Assembly (NCBI GenBank): GCA_900759335.1
Contig: CAAEUX010000043.1
Coordinates: forward strand, 1-22,083
DNA length: 22,083 nucleotides
Direction of reading: 5' to 3'
DNA from: an uncultured Collinsella sp.
GTDB lineage: Bacteria > Actinomycetota > Coriobacteriia > Coriobacteriales > Coriobacteriaceae
Shown: positions 6,468-14,274 of the stretch, one piece after another
Layout of the letters: each line of letters begins with the position of its first letter
Numbering within the stretch: position 1 is the stretch's first letter
The notes under the pieces: generated by a model
Databases searched by the model: none
Told to the model about the DNA's origin: nothing
Seen by the model: only the letters and a program-made list of their open reading frames with translations
Made by a program: the position numbers and the translations under genes

Positions 6468-6558
6468 TGGCGGAGGAGGAGGGATTCGAACCCTCGTGAC
6501 CTTATACAGGCCAAACGGTTTTCGAGACCGCCGCATTCAACCACTCTGCCACCCCTCC
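6468..6558 (-). tRNA. tRNA-Ser(CGA)
   Basis: A class II tRNA of 91 nt with a long variable arm. Acceptor GGAGGGG pairs with CTCCTCC (one G-U), discriminator G, encoded CCA (plus-strand TGG 6468-6470). Anticodon CGA corresponds to plus-strand TCG at 6522-6524; it reads UCG serine codons. It is the second tRNA of a minus-strand pair, 48 bp after tRNA-Ser(GGA). Confidence 0.96.
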
Positions 6559-6567
6559 GCGTGGGGT

Positions 6568-6598
6568 AAAAACAAAGCAGGCTCGAAGGCCTGCTTTG
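6568..6598 (-). terminator. Terminator-like hairpin between the two tRNA-Ser genes
   Basis: A perfect 10-bp stem (6573-6582 with 6589-6598), a 6-nt loop, and a T-rich run TTTGTTTTT in the minus direction. It lies right after tRNA-Ser(GGA). No promoter can be seen between it and tRNA-Ser(CGA), which starts 10 bp later, so some read-through is needed or the CGA gene depends on an unseen start. Confidence 0.8.
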
Positions 6599-6606
6599 GA
6601 ATTAAC

Positions 6607-6697
6607 TGGCGGAGAGTCAGGGATTTGAACCCTGGAGACGCTTTTGACGCCTACACGATTTCCAATCGTGCTCCTTCGGCCACTCGGACAACTCTCC
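6607..6697 (-). tRNA. tRNA-Ser(GGA)
   Basis: A class II tRNA of 91 nt: acceptor GGAGAGT pairs with ACTCTCC, long variable arm, discriminator G, encoded CCA (plus-strand TGG 6607-6609). Anticodon GGA corresponds to plus-strand TCC at 6661-6663; it reads UCC and UCU serine codons. A promoter lies just upstream. Confidence 0.96.
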
Positions 6698-6713
6698 GTT
6701 AAATGCGAAAGTC

Positions 6714-6741
6714 AGTATACACGAGGAATCGCAAAGTGCAA
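6714..6741 (-). promoter_or_regulatory. Promoter of the tRNA-Ser genes
   Basis: On the minus strand, TTGCAC (plus 6736-6741) and TATACT (plus 6714-6719) are separated by 16 bp. The start would fall about 10 to 12 bases before the tRNA-Ser(GGA) 5' end. Confidence 0.7.
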
Positions 6742-6906
6742 ACAGAAAAGTTGGCATTTTTTAAAACGCTTGGCCGCGCTTGGCGTTGCAGTGGGGTTTG
6801 AGGTGCCAAAAAACGGCTTCCGACCAGCGTGGTTGATCAACTCAATTGTTCAAAAGGGGTATTCATAAGCGACTTGGCAATGAATTTAAAAATCTTTGGG
6901 TGGTGC

Positions 6907-7002
6907 TGTGGACCACTGGTATGCATTTTGCGACCACAGCCTTGTGCCCGTTGACCTGCGGCTTGGCTCAGCTTGTCCCCACGGCACCGTATCTTGTCCA
7001 CA
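6907..7002. promoter_or_regulatory. DnaA-box-like cluster upstream of rpsF
   Basis: TTGTCCACA at 6994-7002 equals the actinobacterial DnaA-box consensus. TTGTCCCCA (6973-6981) and the reverse-strand TGTGGACCA (6907-6915) each differ by one base. They lie in a 400-bp gene-free stretch (6742-7101) that is AT-rich at 6831-6900 and also contains the palindrome GTTGATCAAC (6832-6841). They may regulate the rpsF-ssb operon or bind DnaA. No dnaA/dnaN neighbours are present, so a true oriC is not supported. Confidence 0.35.
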
Positions 7003-7101
7003 GATCCGTCAAGCTTTTGGTCGGCATTTGGTTGGAATGCGCATGAAACGTGGTGCGAGTATGGGCATATGTGGAGGTCATGAGGTTGTAGCTGCATATT
7101 C

Positions 7102-7130
7102 TTGCGGCTTGGGAGGTTGAAAGATATTAT
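7102..7130 (+). promoter_or_regulatory. Promoter of the rpsF-ssb-rpsR-rplI operon
   Basis: TTGCGG (7102-7107) and TATTAT (7125-7130) are separated by exactly 17 bp. Transcription would start near 7137 and give a leader of about 65 nt that contains the hairpin at 7147-7175. Confidence 0.7.
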
Positions 7131-7146
7131 TACCAAGTCTTTTCCT

Positions 7147-7196
7147 GCTTCAGGCGCACCTTCACGACCTGAAGCCACATTTGCCCAGAGGAGGTG
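7147..7196 (+). promoter_or_regulatory. rpsF leader hairpin with possible pseudoknot to the ribosome binding site
   Basis: A perfect 8-bp stem (7147-7154 with 7168-7175) carries a 13-nt loop. Loop bases CACCTTC (7157-7163) can pair over seven positions, one of them G-U, with GGAGGTG (7190-7196), the rpsF Shine-Dalgarno. Loop lengths of 2, 4 and 14 nt fit an H-type pseudoknot. Many bacterial rpsF leaders bind the S6:S18 complex for feedback control; whether this element is that motif or a different one cannot be told here. Confidence 0.55.
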
Positions 7197-7201
7197 ACAA
7201 T

Positions 7202-7495
7202 ATGAAGGCTTATGAACTGCTGTTCTTTGTTGACCCGTCGCTCGACCCCGAGACTCGTCTCGCTGTTATGAAGCGTATCGATACCACGATCGCTGAGGGC
7301 GCTGGCAAGGTCGACTCCGTTGACGAGTGGGGCAAGCGCAAGCTCGCCTACGAGATCAACGACCTCACCGATGGTGACTACACCCTCATCAACTTCCACG
7401 CAGATCCTACCCAGATCGCCGAGCTTGATCGCGTCCTGCGCATCACCGACGCTGTGGTCCGCCACATGATCGTCCGTCGCGACGACCAGGAGTAA
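7202..7495 (+). CDS. rpsF: 30S ribosomal protein S6
   Basis: 97 residues, the normal length. S6 binds the central domain of 16S rRNA together with S18. The family opening (MKAYELLFFVDPSLD), the central WGKRKLAYEI region and the terminal VVRHMIVRRDD are clear. ATG 7202 follows the strong ribosome binding site AGGAGGTGA (7189-7197); an upstream in-frame TTG at 7181 would overlap that site and is rejected. First gene of the operon rpsF-ssb-rpsR-rplI, with ssb 48 bp downstream. Expression is probably tuned by the leader structure upstream. Confidence 0.98.
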   Translation: MKAYELLFFVDPSLDPETRLAVMKRIDTTIAEGAGKVDSVDEWGKRKLAYEINDLTDGDYTLINFHADPTQIAELDRVLRITDAVVRHMIVRRDDQE

Positions 7496-7543
7496 GACTG
7501 TCGTTTTGGACTGGGCTTGTGCCCCAAGAGGAAGTAGTGAGTT

Positions 7544-7996
7544 ATGAGCATCAATCGAGTGAACATCACCGGTAACCTCACCCGCGATCCCGAGCTGCGC
7601 GCCACCGCCGGCGGAACCCAGGTTCTGTCCTTTGGCGTCGCCGTCAACGATCGTCGCCGTAACGCGCAGACTGGCGAGTGGGAGGACTATCCCAACTTTG
7701 TCGACTGCACCATGTTCGGCACCCGCGCCGAGGCCGTGAGCCGTTTCCTGGCAAAGGGAAACAAGGTCGCGATCGAGGGCAAGCTGCGCTACAGCTCTTG
7801 GGAGCGCGACGGCCAGCGCCGGAGCAAGCTTGAGGTCATCGTCGATGAGATCGAGTTTATGAGCTCCCGTGGTGGCCAGGGTGGCTACGACCAGGGCGGT
7901 TACGCCCCCGCAGCTCCCGCGCCCGCAGCACGTCCTGCCGCACCGGTGGCCACGCCGCCCGCGGTCGACGTCTACGATGAGGACATCCCGTTCTAA
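7544..7996 (+). CDS. ssb: Single-stranded DNA-binding protein SSB
   Basis: 150 residues. An N-terminal OB fold (about 1-110) opens with MSINRVNITGNLTRDPELR and contains WEDYPNFVDCTMFG. A flexible Gly/Tyr then Ala/Pro-rich linker (111-140) leads to the acidic tip DEDIPF, which recruits replication and repair proteins. It works as a tetramer covering single-stranded DNA at forks, in functional partnership with the helicase encoded downstream. The ribosome binding site AGAGGAAG (7527-7534) sits nine bases before ATG 7544. Its place between rpsF and rpsR is the classic arrangement. Confidence 0.98.
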   Translation: MSINRVNITGNLTRDPELRATAGGTQVLSFGVAVNDRRRNAQTGEWEDYPNFVDCTMFGTRAEAVSRFLAKGNKVAIEGKLRYSSWERDGQRRSKLEVIVDEIEFMSSRGGQGGYDQGGYAPAAPAPAARPAAPVATPPAVDVYDEDIPF

Positions 7997-8023
7997 GGGT
8001 TGTTCACCTATTTTTGAGTGAGA

Positions 8024-8049
8024 GGCGGCTTCGGCTCGCCGAAGTTGCC
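8024..8049 (+). promoter_or_regulatory. Hairpin in the ssb-rpsR gap
   Basis: An 11-bp stem with two G-U pairs (8024-8034 with 8039-8049) and the loop CTCG. No T-tract follows, so it is not a terminator. It may shape mRNA processing or the relative output of rpsR. Confidence 0.5.
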
Positions 8050-8068
8050 AAATGAAAGGTATTTTGAC

Positions 8069-8335
8069 ATGGCTAATGATTATTCTGCACGTCAGCCGCG
8101 TCGTAAGTACTGCCAGTTCTGCAAGGAGAACACTGAGTTCATCGACTATAAGGACACTCAGCTTCTCCGTAAGTACATGACCGACCGTGGCAAGATCAAG
8201 CCCCGTCGCGTCACTGGCGCTTGCACGCAGCATCAGCATGACATCGCCAACGCCATCAAGCGCGCCCGCGAGATGGCTCTCCTGCCGTATACCGTCCCCG
8301 TGGTTTCCTCTCGTGGCAACCGCGACCGCGGCTAA
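8069..8335 (+). CDS. rpsR: 30S ribosomal protein S18, zinc-binding type
   Basis: 88 residues. S18 partners S6 on 16S rRNA. The core FIDYKDTQLLRKYMTDRGKI, the basic RVTG segment and the ending ALLPYT are diagnostic. Cys15-x2-Cys18 together with Cys52-x2-His55 can form a zinc site, so this is the zinc-dependent (C+) form; a cysteine-free paralogue, often induced under zinc starvation, is not in this window. ATG 8069 is preceded by AAAGG (8055-8059); an in-frame ATG at 8018 lies before the intergenic hairpin and adds unrelated residues. It lies 15 bp before rplI. Confidence 0.97.
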   Translation: MANDYSARQPRRKYCQFCKENTEFIDYKDTQLLRKYMTDRGKIKPRRVTGACTQHQHDIANAIKRAREMALLPYTVPVVSSRGNRDRG

Positions 8336-8350
8336 GAAGGGAGACACATC

Positions 8351-8890
8351 ATGAAGGTTATTCTTCTCGATGAGATCAAGGGCAAGGGCGGCGAGGGTGA
8401 CGTCGTAGAGGTCGCTCAGGGTTACGCTGAGAACTTCCTGTTCCCCAAGAAGCTCGCTGTTGCCGCCACCAAGGGCAACCTCAAGCAGCTTGACGAGCGT
8501 CGCAACAACATCGCCAAGCGCGAGGCCGTCCGTCTGGCTACCGCCAACGAGACCAAGGCTGCCTTCGAGGGCAAGACGGTCACCGTTGACGTCAAGGTCG
8601 GCGACGAGGGCATCCTCTTTGGCTCCGTTACCGCCGCTATGATCGCTGATGCCATCAAGGCTCAGCTCGGTATGGACATCGACCGTAAGCGCGTCGAGCT
8701 CGGTAAGCCCATCAAGGTTGCCGGTGCCCACACCGTTGCCATCTCGCTGTACCGCGAGATCAAGGCCGAGGTTGTCGTTCTCGTCGGCGTTACCGCCGAG
8801 GAGCTCGTTGCCGAGGCTGAGGTCGAGGAGGCCGCTGAGGTCGCCGAGGCCGAGACCGCCGAGGTCGAGACTGAGGCTGCTGTCGAGTAG
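8351..8890 (+). CDS. rplI: 50S ribosomal protein L9 with acidic C-terminal extension
   Basis: 179 residues, against about 150 for the family. The N-terminal domain (MKVILLDEIKGKGGEGD, 1-52) binds 23S rRNA, a long connecting helix follows, and the C-terminal domain (about 75-150) ends near LVGVTAEE. Residues 152-179 are an extra tail made almost only of Ala, Glu and Val, strongly acidic. L9 reaches out from the L1 stalk base and limits frameshifting and ribosome stacking. Ribosome binding site GGGAG at 8339-8343 before ATG 8351. Last gene of the rpsF operon, followed by a strong terminator. Confidence 0.97.
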   Translation: MKVILLDEIKGKGGEGDVVEVAQGYAENFLFPKKLAVAATKGNLKQLDERRNNIAKREAVRLATANETKAAFEGKTVTVDVKVGDEGILFGSVTAAMIADAIKAQLGMDIDRKRVELGKPIKVAGAHTVAISLYREIKAEVVVLVGVTAEELVAEAEVEEAAEVAEAETAEVETEAAVE

Positions 8891-8924
8891 CATTTGCTGC
8901 AACGCAACAATCTTGTTCTAAGAA

Positions 8925-8962
8925 GGGCGCTCTGGGAAACCAGGGCGCCCTTTTGTTTTTTT
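8925..8962 (+). terminator. Intrinsic terminator of the rpsF operon
   Basis: An 11-bp G/C-rich stem (8925-8935 with 8940-8950, one T-G pair), the stable loop GAAA and a T-rich run to 8962. Confidence 0.93.
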
Positions 8963-9073
8963 GCGCTGAGTGAGTGTCATGGCGAACGTTGCGCCGAAGT
9001 CCTATATACAGGACCGTTCATCCGTTTGGTTCGGTGATGATTGGCGGCGCGCGGCGCGTTTTGGGACCATGGC

Positions 9074-9082
9074 TGATACTAT
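9074..9082 (+). promoter_or_regulatory. Possible extended -10 promoter of dnaB
   Basis: TGATACTAT (9074-9082) has the TGn-TACTAT form of an extended -10 element; no -35 box is visible. It lies 33 bp before the dnaB start, after the operon terminator. A small palindrome, GTCCT-ATATAC-AGGAC (8999-9014), lies upstream and could be an operator. Confidence 0.4.
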
Positions 9083-9115
9083 GGATGCTCGCAAGCGATA
9101 TGAATGAGGATGCTC

Positions 9116-10507
9116 ATGGCATATGACGATAGGGAGACCGGGCTGACGGTTGAGGACCGCGGCTCAAAGTTGGGTCTTCCCCAAAACCAAGATGCAGAGG
9201 CCAATGTACTGGCCGCTATGCTGCTATCGCCCGAGGTGGTCGAGGAGGCCCAGGTCGAGCTGCAGCCCGATGACTTCTACCGGCCCATTCATAAGACCAT
9301 CTATACCGCGATGGTCGATATGTACAACAGCCGCATTCCCATCGACTCCATCTCGCTGATCGATTACCTGCGAAGCATCAACAAGCTCGATGCCGTGGGC
9401 GGCGAGGCGTACATTTTGGAGCTGATGGGTCAGACCCTGTCGCTCGTCAACTGGCAGCACCATGCCGCCATCGTTCGCCGCGATTCGATGCTGCGCGAGC
9501 TGATCGGCGCCACCAACGAGATCAACGCGCTGGCATATAACGCCCCCACCGACACCAAAGAGGTTGTCGAGCTGGCCGAGAGCAAGCTGCTCAAGGTCAC
9601 GGCACGCGAGGTCAAGTCGAGCTACAAGACGCTGACCGAGTTTATGGTCGAGGCCTATAACGAGGCCGAGGAAGTGTGCCAGGCCGGTGGCCAGGCTGCG
9701 GGCGTGCCCACGGGCTTCCCGTCGCTCGACCGCATGCTCATGGGCTTCCGCGAGGGCCAGCTCATCATCATCGGCGCCCGTCCTGCTGTAGGTAAGACGT
9801 CGTTCGCCCTGAATCTGGCGCTCAACGCTGCCGCTGCTGGTTATACCGTCGGCTTCTTCTCGCTGGAGATGTCGGGCAAAGAAATTGCCCAGCGTCTGAT
9901 TTGCGCCTACGCCATGATCTCGATCAGTGACTTCCGCATGGGCCGCATTAGCCCCGAGCAGTGGGCCAATATCAACGAGGCCACGCAGACCTTGTCTAAG
10001 CTCGATATTCTGATTGACGATACGCCCGGCACCACAGTGACCGAGATTCGCGCCAAGAGCCGCCGTATGCTCCATAACAAGGAGAAGGCAATCATCATTC
10101 TGGACTACCTACAGCTGGTAAGTCCTCCGCCGGGACGTCGCTCCGAGAGCCGTACCGTCGAGGTTTCGGAGATGTCGCGTGGTCTGAAGATCATGGCCAA
10201 GGAGCTCAAGATCCCGCTCATCGCGCTGTCGCAGCTCTCGCGTCAGGTCGAATCCCGTACCGGCAAGCGCCCACAGCTTTCCGACCTTCGTGAATCGGGC
10301 TCCATCGAGCAGGACGCCGATATCGTTATGTTCTTGGACCGCTCCGCCGACGAGGCCGAGGCCTCGCGCGACGATCGACCCGACGAGGGCGTTACGCGTA
10401 TCGTCGTGGCCAAGAACCGTTCGGGCCCGATCGGCGACGTCGATCTGATGTTCCTGCCGGCATCCACCAAGTTCTATGAGCTTGATGGGGCACATGCCGA
10501 GGAGTAG
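9116..10507 (+). CDS. dnaB: Replicative DNA helicase DnaB
   Basis: 463 residues, the normal length, without an intein. This hexameric 5'-3' helicase unwinds DNA at the fork and recruits primase. The N-terminal helical domain begins with LPQNQDAEANVLAAML and a linker leads to the RecA-like domain: Walker A GARPAVGKT (about 220-228), Walker B IILDYLQL (about 327-334), ALSQLSRQVE, and the arginine-finger region SGSIEQDADIVMFLDR. ATG 9116 has AGGA five bases upstream; ATG 9104 and 9110 are in frame but poorly placed. It follows the rpsF operon terminator and precedes purA by 93 bp. SSB in the same window is its partner at the fork. Confidence 0.98.
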   Translation: MAYDDRETGLTVEDRGSKLGLPQNQDAEANVLAAMLLSPEVVEEAQVELQPDDFYRPIHKTIYTAMVDMYNSRIPIDSISLIDYLRSINKLDAVGGEAYILELMGQTLSLVNWQHHAAIVRRDSMLRELIGATNEINALAYNAPTDTKEVVELAESKLLKVTAREVKSSYKTLTEFMVEAYNEAEEVCQAGGQAAGVPTGFPSLDRMLMGFREGQLIIIGARPAVGKTSFALNLALNAAAAGYTVGFFSLEMSGKEIAQRLICAYAMISISDFRMGRISPEQWANINEATQTLSKLDILIDDTPGTTVTEIRAKSRRMLHNKEKAIIILDYLQLVSPPPGRRSESRTVEVSEMSRGLKIMAKELKIPLIALSQLSRQVESRTGKRPQLSDLRESGSIEQDADIVMFLDRSADEAEASRDDRPDEGVTRIVVAKNRSGPIGDVDLMFLPASTKFYELDGAHAEE

Positions 10508-10534
10508 GACAGGCGCCCGTTGCACGGGTATACT
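10506..10534 (+). promoter_or_regulatory. Possible purA promoter
   Basis: AGGACA (10506-10511) and TATACT (10529-10534) are separated by 17 bp, overlapping the end of dnaB. The -10 box is good and the -35 box fair. It would give purA a leader of about 60 nt. Confidence 0.45.
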
Positions 10535-10600
10535 GGGAATGTTTTGTGCTTCTGCGTGCCGGCGTGGCGCGTAGACAGTCCATGAATGTAAGGAGTAAAC

Positions 10601-11887
<1,287 letters not shown>

Positions 11888-11909
11888 TCGGGACTATTTG
11901 GTTATTGCG

Positions 11910-11965
11910 ATATACCCCTTTGCAGCCCGGACGGGCGGCCGAGGGGTATATTTGCTTGCAAAGGG
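11910..11965 (+). terminator. purA terminator with an alternative, mutually exclusive stem
   Basis: A perfect 10-bp stem (11910-11919 with 11942-11951) encloses a small hairpin GCCC/GGGC and is followed by a weak T-run TTTGCTT. Bases 11916-11924 can instead pair perfectly over 9 bp with 11957-11965. The two stems share bases and exclude each other, as in an attenuator. The spacing before purD (TTG 12006) leaves room for control of purD; this is inference. Confidence 0.6.
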
Positions 11966-12005
11966 CTCGCGCGGAGCGGGCCGTTCATCCATAGAGGAGG
12001 CACCC

Positions 12006-13310
12006 TTGAAGGCGGACACTCAAACCATCGACATCCTGTTGTTGGGCAGCGGCGGCCGCGAGCATGCTTTGGCAGCTAAGCTCGCAGCATCACCGCGCGC
12101 CGGCAAGCTCTACATCGCGCCGGGTAACGGCGGCACCGCGAACTGCGGCGAGAACGTTGTTCTCGACGACTGCGATCCTGCGGCCGTGGCGGCGTTTGCG
12201 CAGAGCCACGGATGCGGACTCGTGGTGATTGGCCCCGAGGCTCCGCTCGTGGCGGGCGTGGCCGACGCCGTGCGCGCGGCGGGTATTCCCTGCTTTGGCC
12301 CGGGTGCCGAGGGTGCCCAGATGGAGGGCTCCAAGCTGTTCTCCAAGCAGCTCATGGAGCGTGCGGGCATTCCGACGGCAGCCTATGGTTCGTTTACCGA
12401 CGAGGCTTCGGCTCTTGCCTATGTGCGTGAGCAGGGCGCCCCGCTGGTCGTGAAGGCCGACGGCCTTGCCGCGGGCAAGGGCGTTATCGTGGCGACCGAA
12501 CTTGAGCAGGCCGAGGAAGCCGTGCGCGAGTGCTTCGGCGGCGCCTTTGGCGATGCCGGCAACACCGTGGTTATCGAGGAGATGCTCGTTGGTCCTGAGT
12601 GCTCGCTGCTGGCCTTTACCGACGGCAAGACCGTGCGCCCCATGGCCACCTCGCAGGACCACAAGCGCGCGCTCGAGGGCGACAAGGGTCCCAACACCGG
12701 CGGCATGGGCGTCTACAGCCCGGTGCCCATCGTGACTGACGAGGAGCACGCCACCATGGTGGCGGTCATGGAGCAGACCGTGGCCGAGCTCGCTGCCGAG
12801 GGCATCGACTACCGCGGCTGCCTGTACGGCGGCTTTATGCTCACACCCGCCGGCCCCAAGGTGCTGGAGTTCAACGCCCGCTTTGGCGACCCCGAGACGC
12901 AGGTCGTGCTTCCGCGCCTTAAGAACGACCTGGTCGAGGTCATGCTGGCTTGTGCCAGCTGCGAGCTCGATCAGATTGAACTCGACTGGCGCGACGAGTG
13001 GGCCGTGGCCGTTGTCCTGACGAGCGCGGGCTATCCCGGCAGCTACGAGAAGGGCAAGGTCATCACCGGTATTGAGGATGCCGAGGCCATGGAGAACGTG
13101 ACCGTGTACCACGCGGGCACTGCCGTGGTGGACGGTCAGCTCGTGACCAATGGTGGCCGCGTGCTTGCCGTGACCGCTCTGGGCGACACGTTCGAGAACG
13201 CTCGCAACCTTGCCTACGAGGCCTGCGAGAAGATTGATTTTGAGGGCAAGACCCTGCGTCACGACATCGGCCTGCGCGCGCTTCGCGGTCGCGACGCCTG
13301 GGATGCCTAA
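12006..13310 (+). CDS. purD: Phosphoribosylamine-glycine ligase (GAR synthetase)
   Basis: 434 residues. It joins phosphoribosylamine and glycine with ATP, the second step of de novo purine synthesis. The opening GSGGREHA (14-21), the ATP-grasp lid region DGLAAGKGVIVA, QDHKRA, GPNTGGMG, and the metal-binding EFNARFGDPETQ (about 287) are all present. The start is TTG 12006, five bases after AGAGGAGG (11993-12000), a very strong ribosome binding site; no ATG with a binding site exists nearby. An earlier in-frame ATG at 11838 lies inside purA and is rejected. The NUDIX gene follows 21 bp later, so they are probably co-transcribed. Confidence 0.96.
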   Translation: MKADTQTIDILLLGSGGREHALAAKLAASPRAGKLYIAPGNGGTANCGENVVLDDCDPAAVAAFAQSHGCGLVVIGPEAPLVAGVADAVRAAGIPCFGPGAEGAQMEGSKLFSKQLMERAGIPTAAYGSFTDEASALAYVREQGAPLVVKADGLAAGKGVIVATELEQAEEAVRECFGGAFGDAGNTVVIEEMLVGPECSLLAFTDGKTVRPMATSQDHKRALEGDKGPNTGGMGVYSPVPIVTDEEHATMVAVMEQTVAELAAEGIDYRGCLYGGFMLTPAGPKVLEFNARFGDPETQVVLPRLKNDLVEVMLACASCELDQIELDWRDEWAVAVVLTSAGYPGSYEKGKVITGIEDAEAMENVTVYHAGTAVVDGQLVTNGGRVLAVTALGDTFENARNLAYEACEKIDFEGKTLRHDIGLRALRGRDAWDA

Positions 13311-13331
13311 AATCCGAGAGGAATGAGACGG

Positions 13332-14027
13332 ATGGACGAGAAGAACGAAGAGCTCGTGGACGCGCAGATCGTCGAAGAGGACAGCCGCATGTATGGGCAC
13401 GCCGAGGGCGAGCCTGGTGGCGAGGTCGCTGACGAGCCGGCACTGGTGCTGGGCGACGACGACCCGCACGATGCCGAGCTGCACGAGAAGATTCTTTCGG
13501 AGGAGTGCGCCTGGAAGGGCAAGATCCTCGACGTCCACCGTCTTGAGGTTGAGCTACCCAACGGTCACCGCAGCGCCCGCGATATCGTTCGCCATCCGGG
13601 TGCGGCGGCCGTTGTGGCACTGACCGAGAGCGGCAAGATCGTACTGGTGCGTCAGTACCGCACCGCCATCGACCGCGTGACGGTCGAGATTCCCGCCGGC
13701 AAGCTCGATCCAGGCGAGGACCCGCTCGATTGCGCCAAGCGCGAACTGCATGAGGAGACGGGCTTTAGGGCTGGTCGTATTCGCTTTTTGACGTCGATTG
13801 TCACGTCCTGCGGTTTTTGCGATGAGATTATCCACATCTACTTGGCTACCAAGCTCGAGTTTGATGCGCCCAACCCCGATGATGACGAGTTTGTCAACGT
13901 GGACCTGGTGCCGCTGCACGAGCTGATCGACGCCGTACTCGACGGCAAGATCGAAGACGCCAAGACCGTCGTGGGCGCCTTGGCCTGCGACAGCATCGCA
14001 CACCGCCTTGGGGGCACGGAGCTCTAG
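13332..14027 (+). CDS. NUDIX hydrolase, ADP-ribose pyrophosphatase type
   Basis: 231 residues. The NUDIX box is complete: G-x5-E-x7-REL-x-EE-x-GF at about residues 124-146, preceded by a PAGKLDPGE loop, matching enzymes that hydrolyse ADP-ribose to AMP and ribose 5-phosphate. The product ribose 5-phosphate can re-enter PRPP and purine synthesis, which fits the purD neighbour. The first 60 residues form an acidic, probably disordered extension not typical of the family. ATG 13332 lies nine bases after AGAGGA (13317-13322); ATG 13323 would touch that site. The exact substrate cannot be decided from sequence. Confidence 0.9.
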   Translation: MDEKNEELVDAQIVEEDSRMYGHAEGEPGGEVADEPALVLGDDDPHDAELHEKILSEECAWKGKILDVHRLEVELPNGHRSARDIVRHPGAAAVVALTESGKIVLVRQYRTAIDRVTVEIPAGKLDPGEDPLDCAKRELHEETGFRAGRIRFLTSIVTSCGFCDEIIHIYLATKLEFDAPNPDDDEFVNVDLVPLHELIDAVLDGKIEDAKTVVGALACDSIAHRLGGTEL

Positions 14028-14055
14028 GTTACGCGGTTTTGCCAAACCGCGTAAC
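14028..14055 (+). terminator. Hairpin after the NUDIX gene
   Basis: A perfect 12-bp stem (14028-14039 with 14044-14055) with loop TGCC begins at the first base after the stop codon. There is no T-tract, so termination would be inefficient or Rho-assisted; it may also be part of the larger fold-back that follows. Confidence 0.55.
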
Positions 14056-14068
14056 GAGTCGACGCTGC

Positions 14069-14166
14069 AAACGCCCCTAAGCGGCAATCTGCCTTTCAAT
14101 CGTCGCTCGCGTACCGAAGTACGCGTCGCTCCTCTTTCAAGGCACCTTGCTCGCTTAGGGACGTTT
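14069..14166. repeat. Large imperfect palindrome (intergenic fold-back)
   Basis: Outer arms 14069-14083 and 14152-14166 match over 15 nt with one mismatch. Nested inside are TGCCTT (14090-14095) with AAGGCA (14139-14144) and a central perfect 7-bp hairpin, CGCGTAC (14108-14114) with GTACGCG (14119-14125), loop CGAA. The roughly 100-bp element can fold into one long hairpin. It has no coding potential of its own and looks like a dispersed miniature repeat or structured intergenic element. Confidence 0.7.
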
Positions 14167-14274
14167 TCGCTGACGTTGCTAGAACATCGGCGTTATGTTT
14201 GTTGGGACGCTTTGTTTTCAGCCCGACCGGCTCAACCGGATTTATCACGCTATTTATTTCTCTTCGAGGACTGC

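Noticed and set aside
6379..6493. attL/attR pair of an integrated element at tRNA-Ser(CGA)
   Set aside because: The repeated segment is inverted, not direct, only 65 bp of terminator sequence lies between, and no integrase is present.
6907..7002. Chromosomal origin oriC
   Set aside because: Only three candidate DnaA boxes, two imperfect, and no dnaA or dnaN nearby; kept only as a box cluster.
6496..7120. Small plus-strand open frames across the tRNA-Ser genes and the rpsF upstream region
   Set aside because: They overlap tRNA genes or promoters, lack ribosome binding sites, and have no recognisable protein features.
7130..8902. 590-codon minus-strand open frame opposite the rpsF operon
   Set aside because: It runs antisense across four conserved genes and their gaps; shadow frame.
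12090..13538. Minus-strand open frame opposite purD
   Set aside because: Shadow of purD codon usage; no independent evidence.
14008..14274. N-terminal extension of the ABC exporter
   Set aside because: It overlaps the NUDIX gene end and the palindrome; ATG 14275 has its own ribosome binding site and the normal family start.
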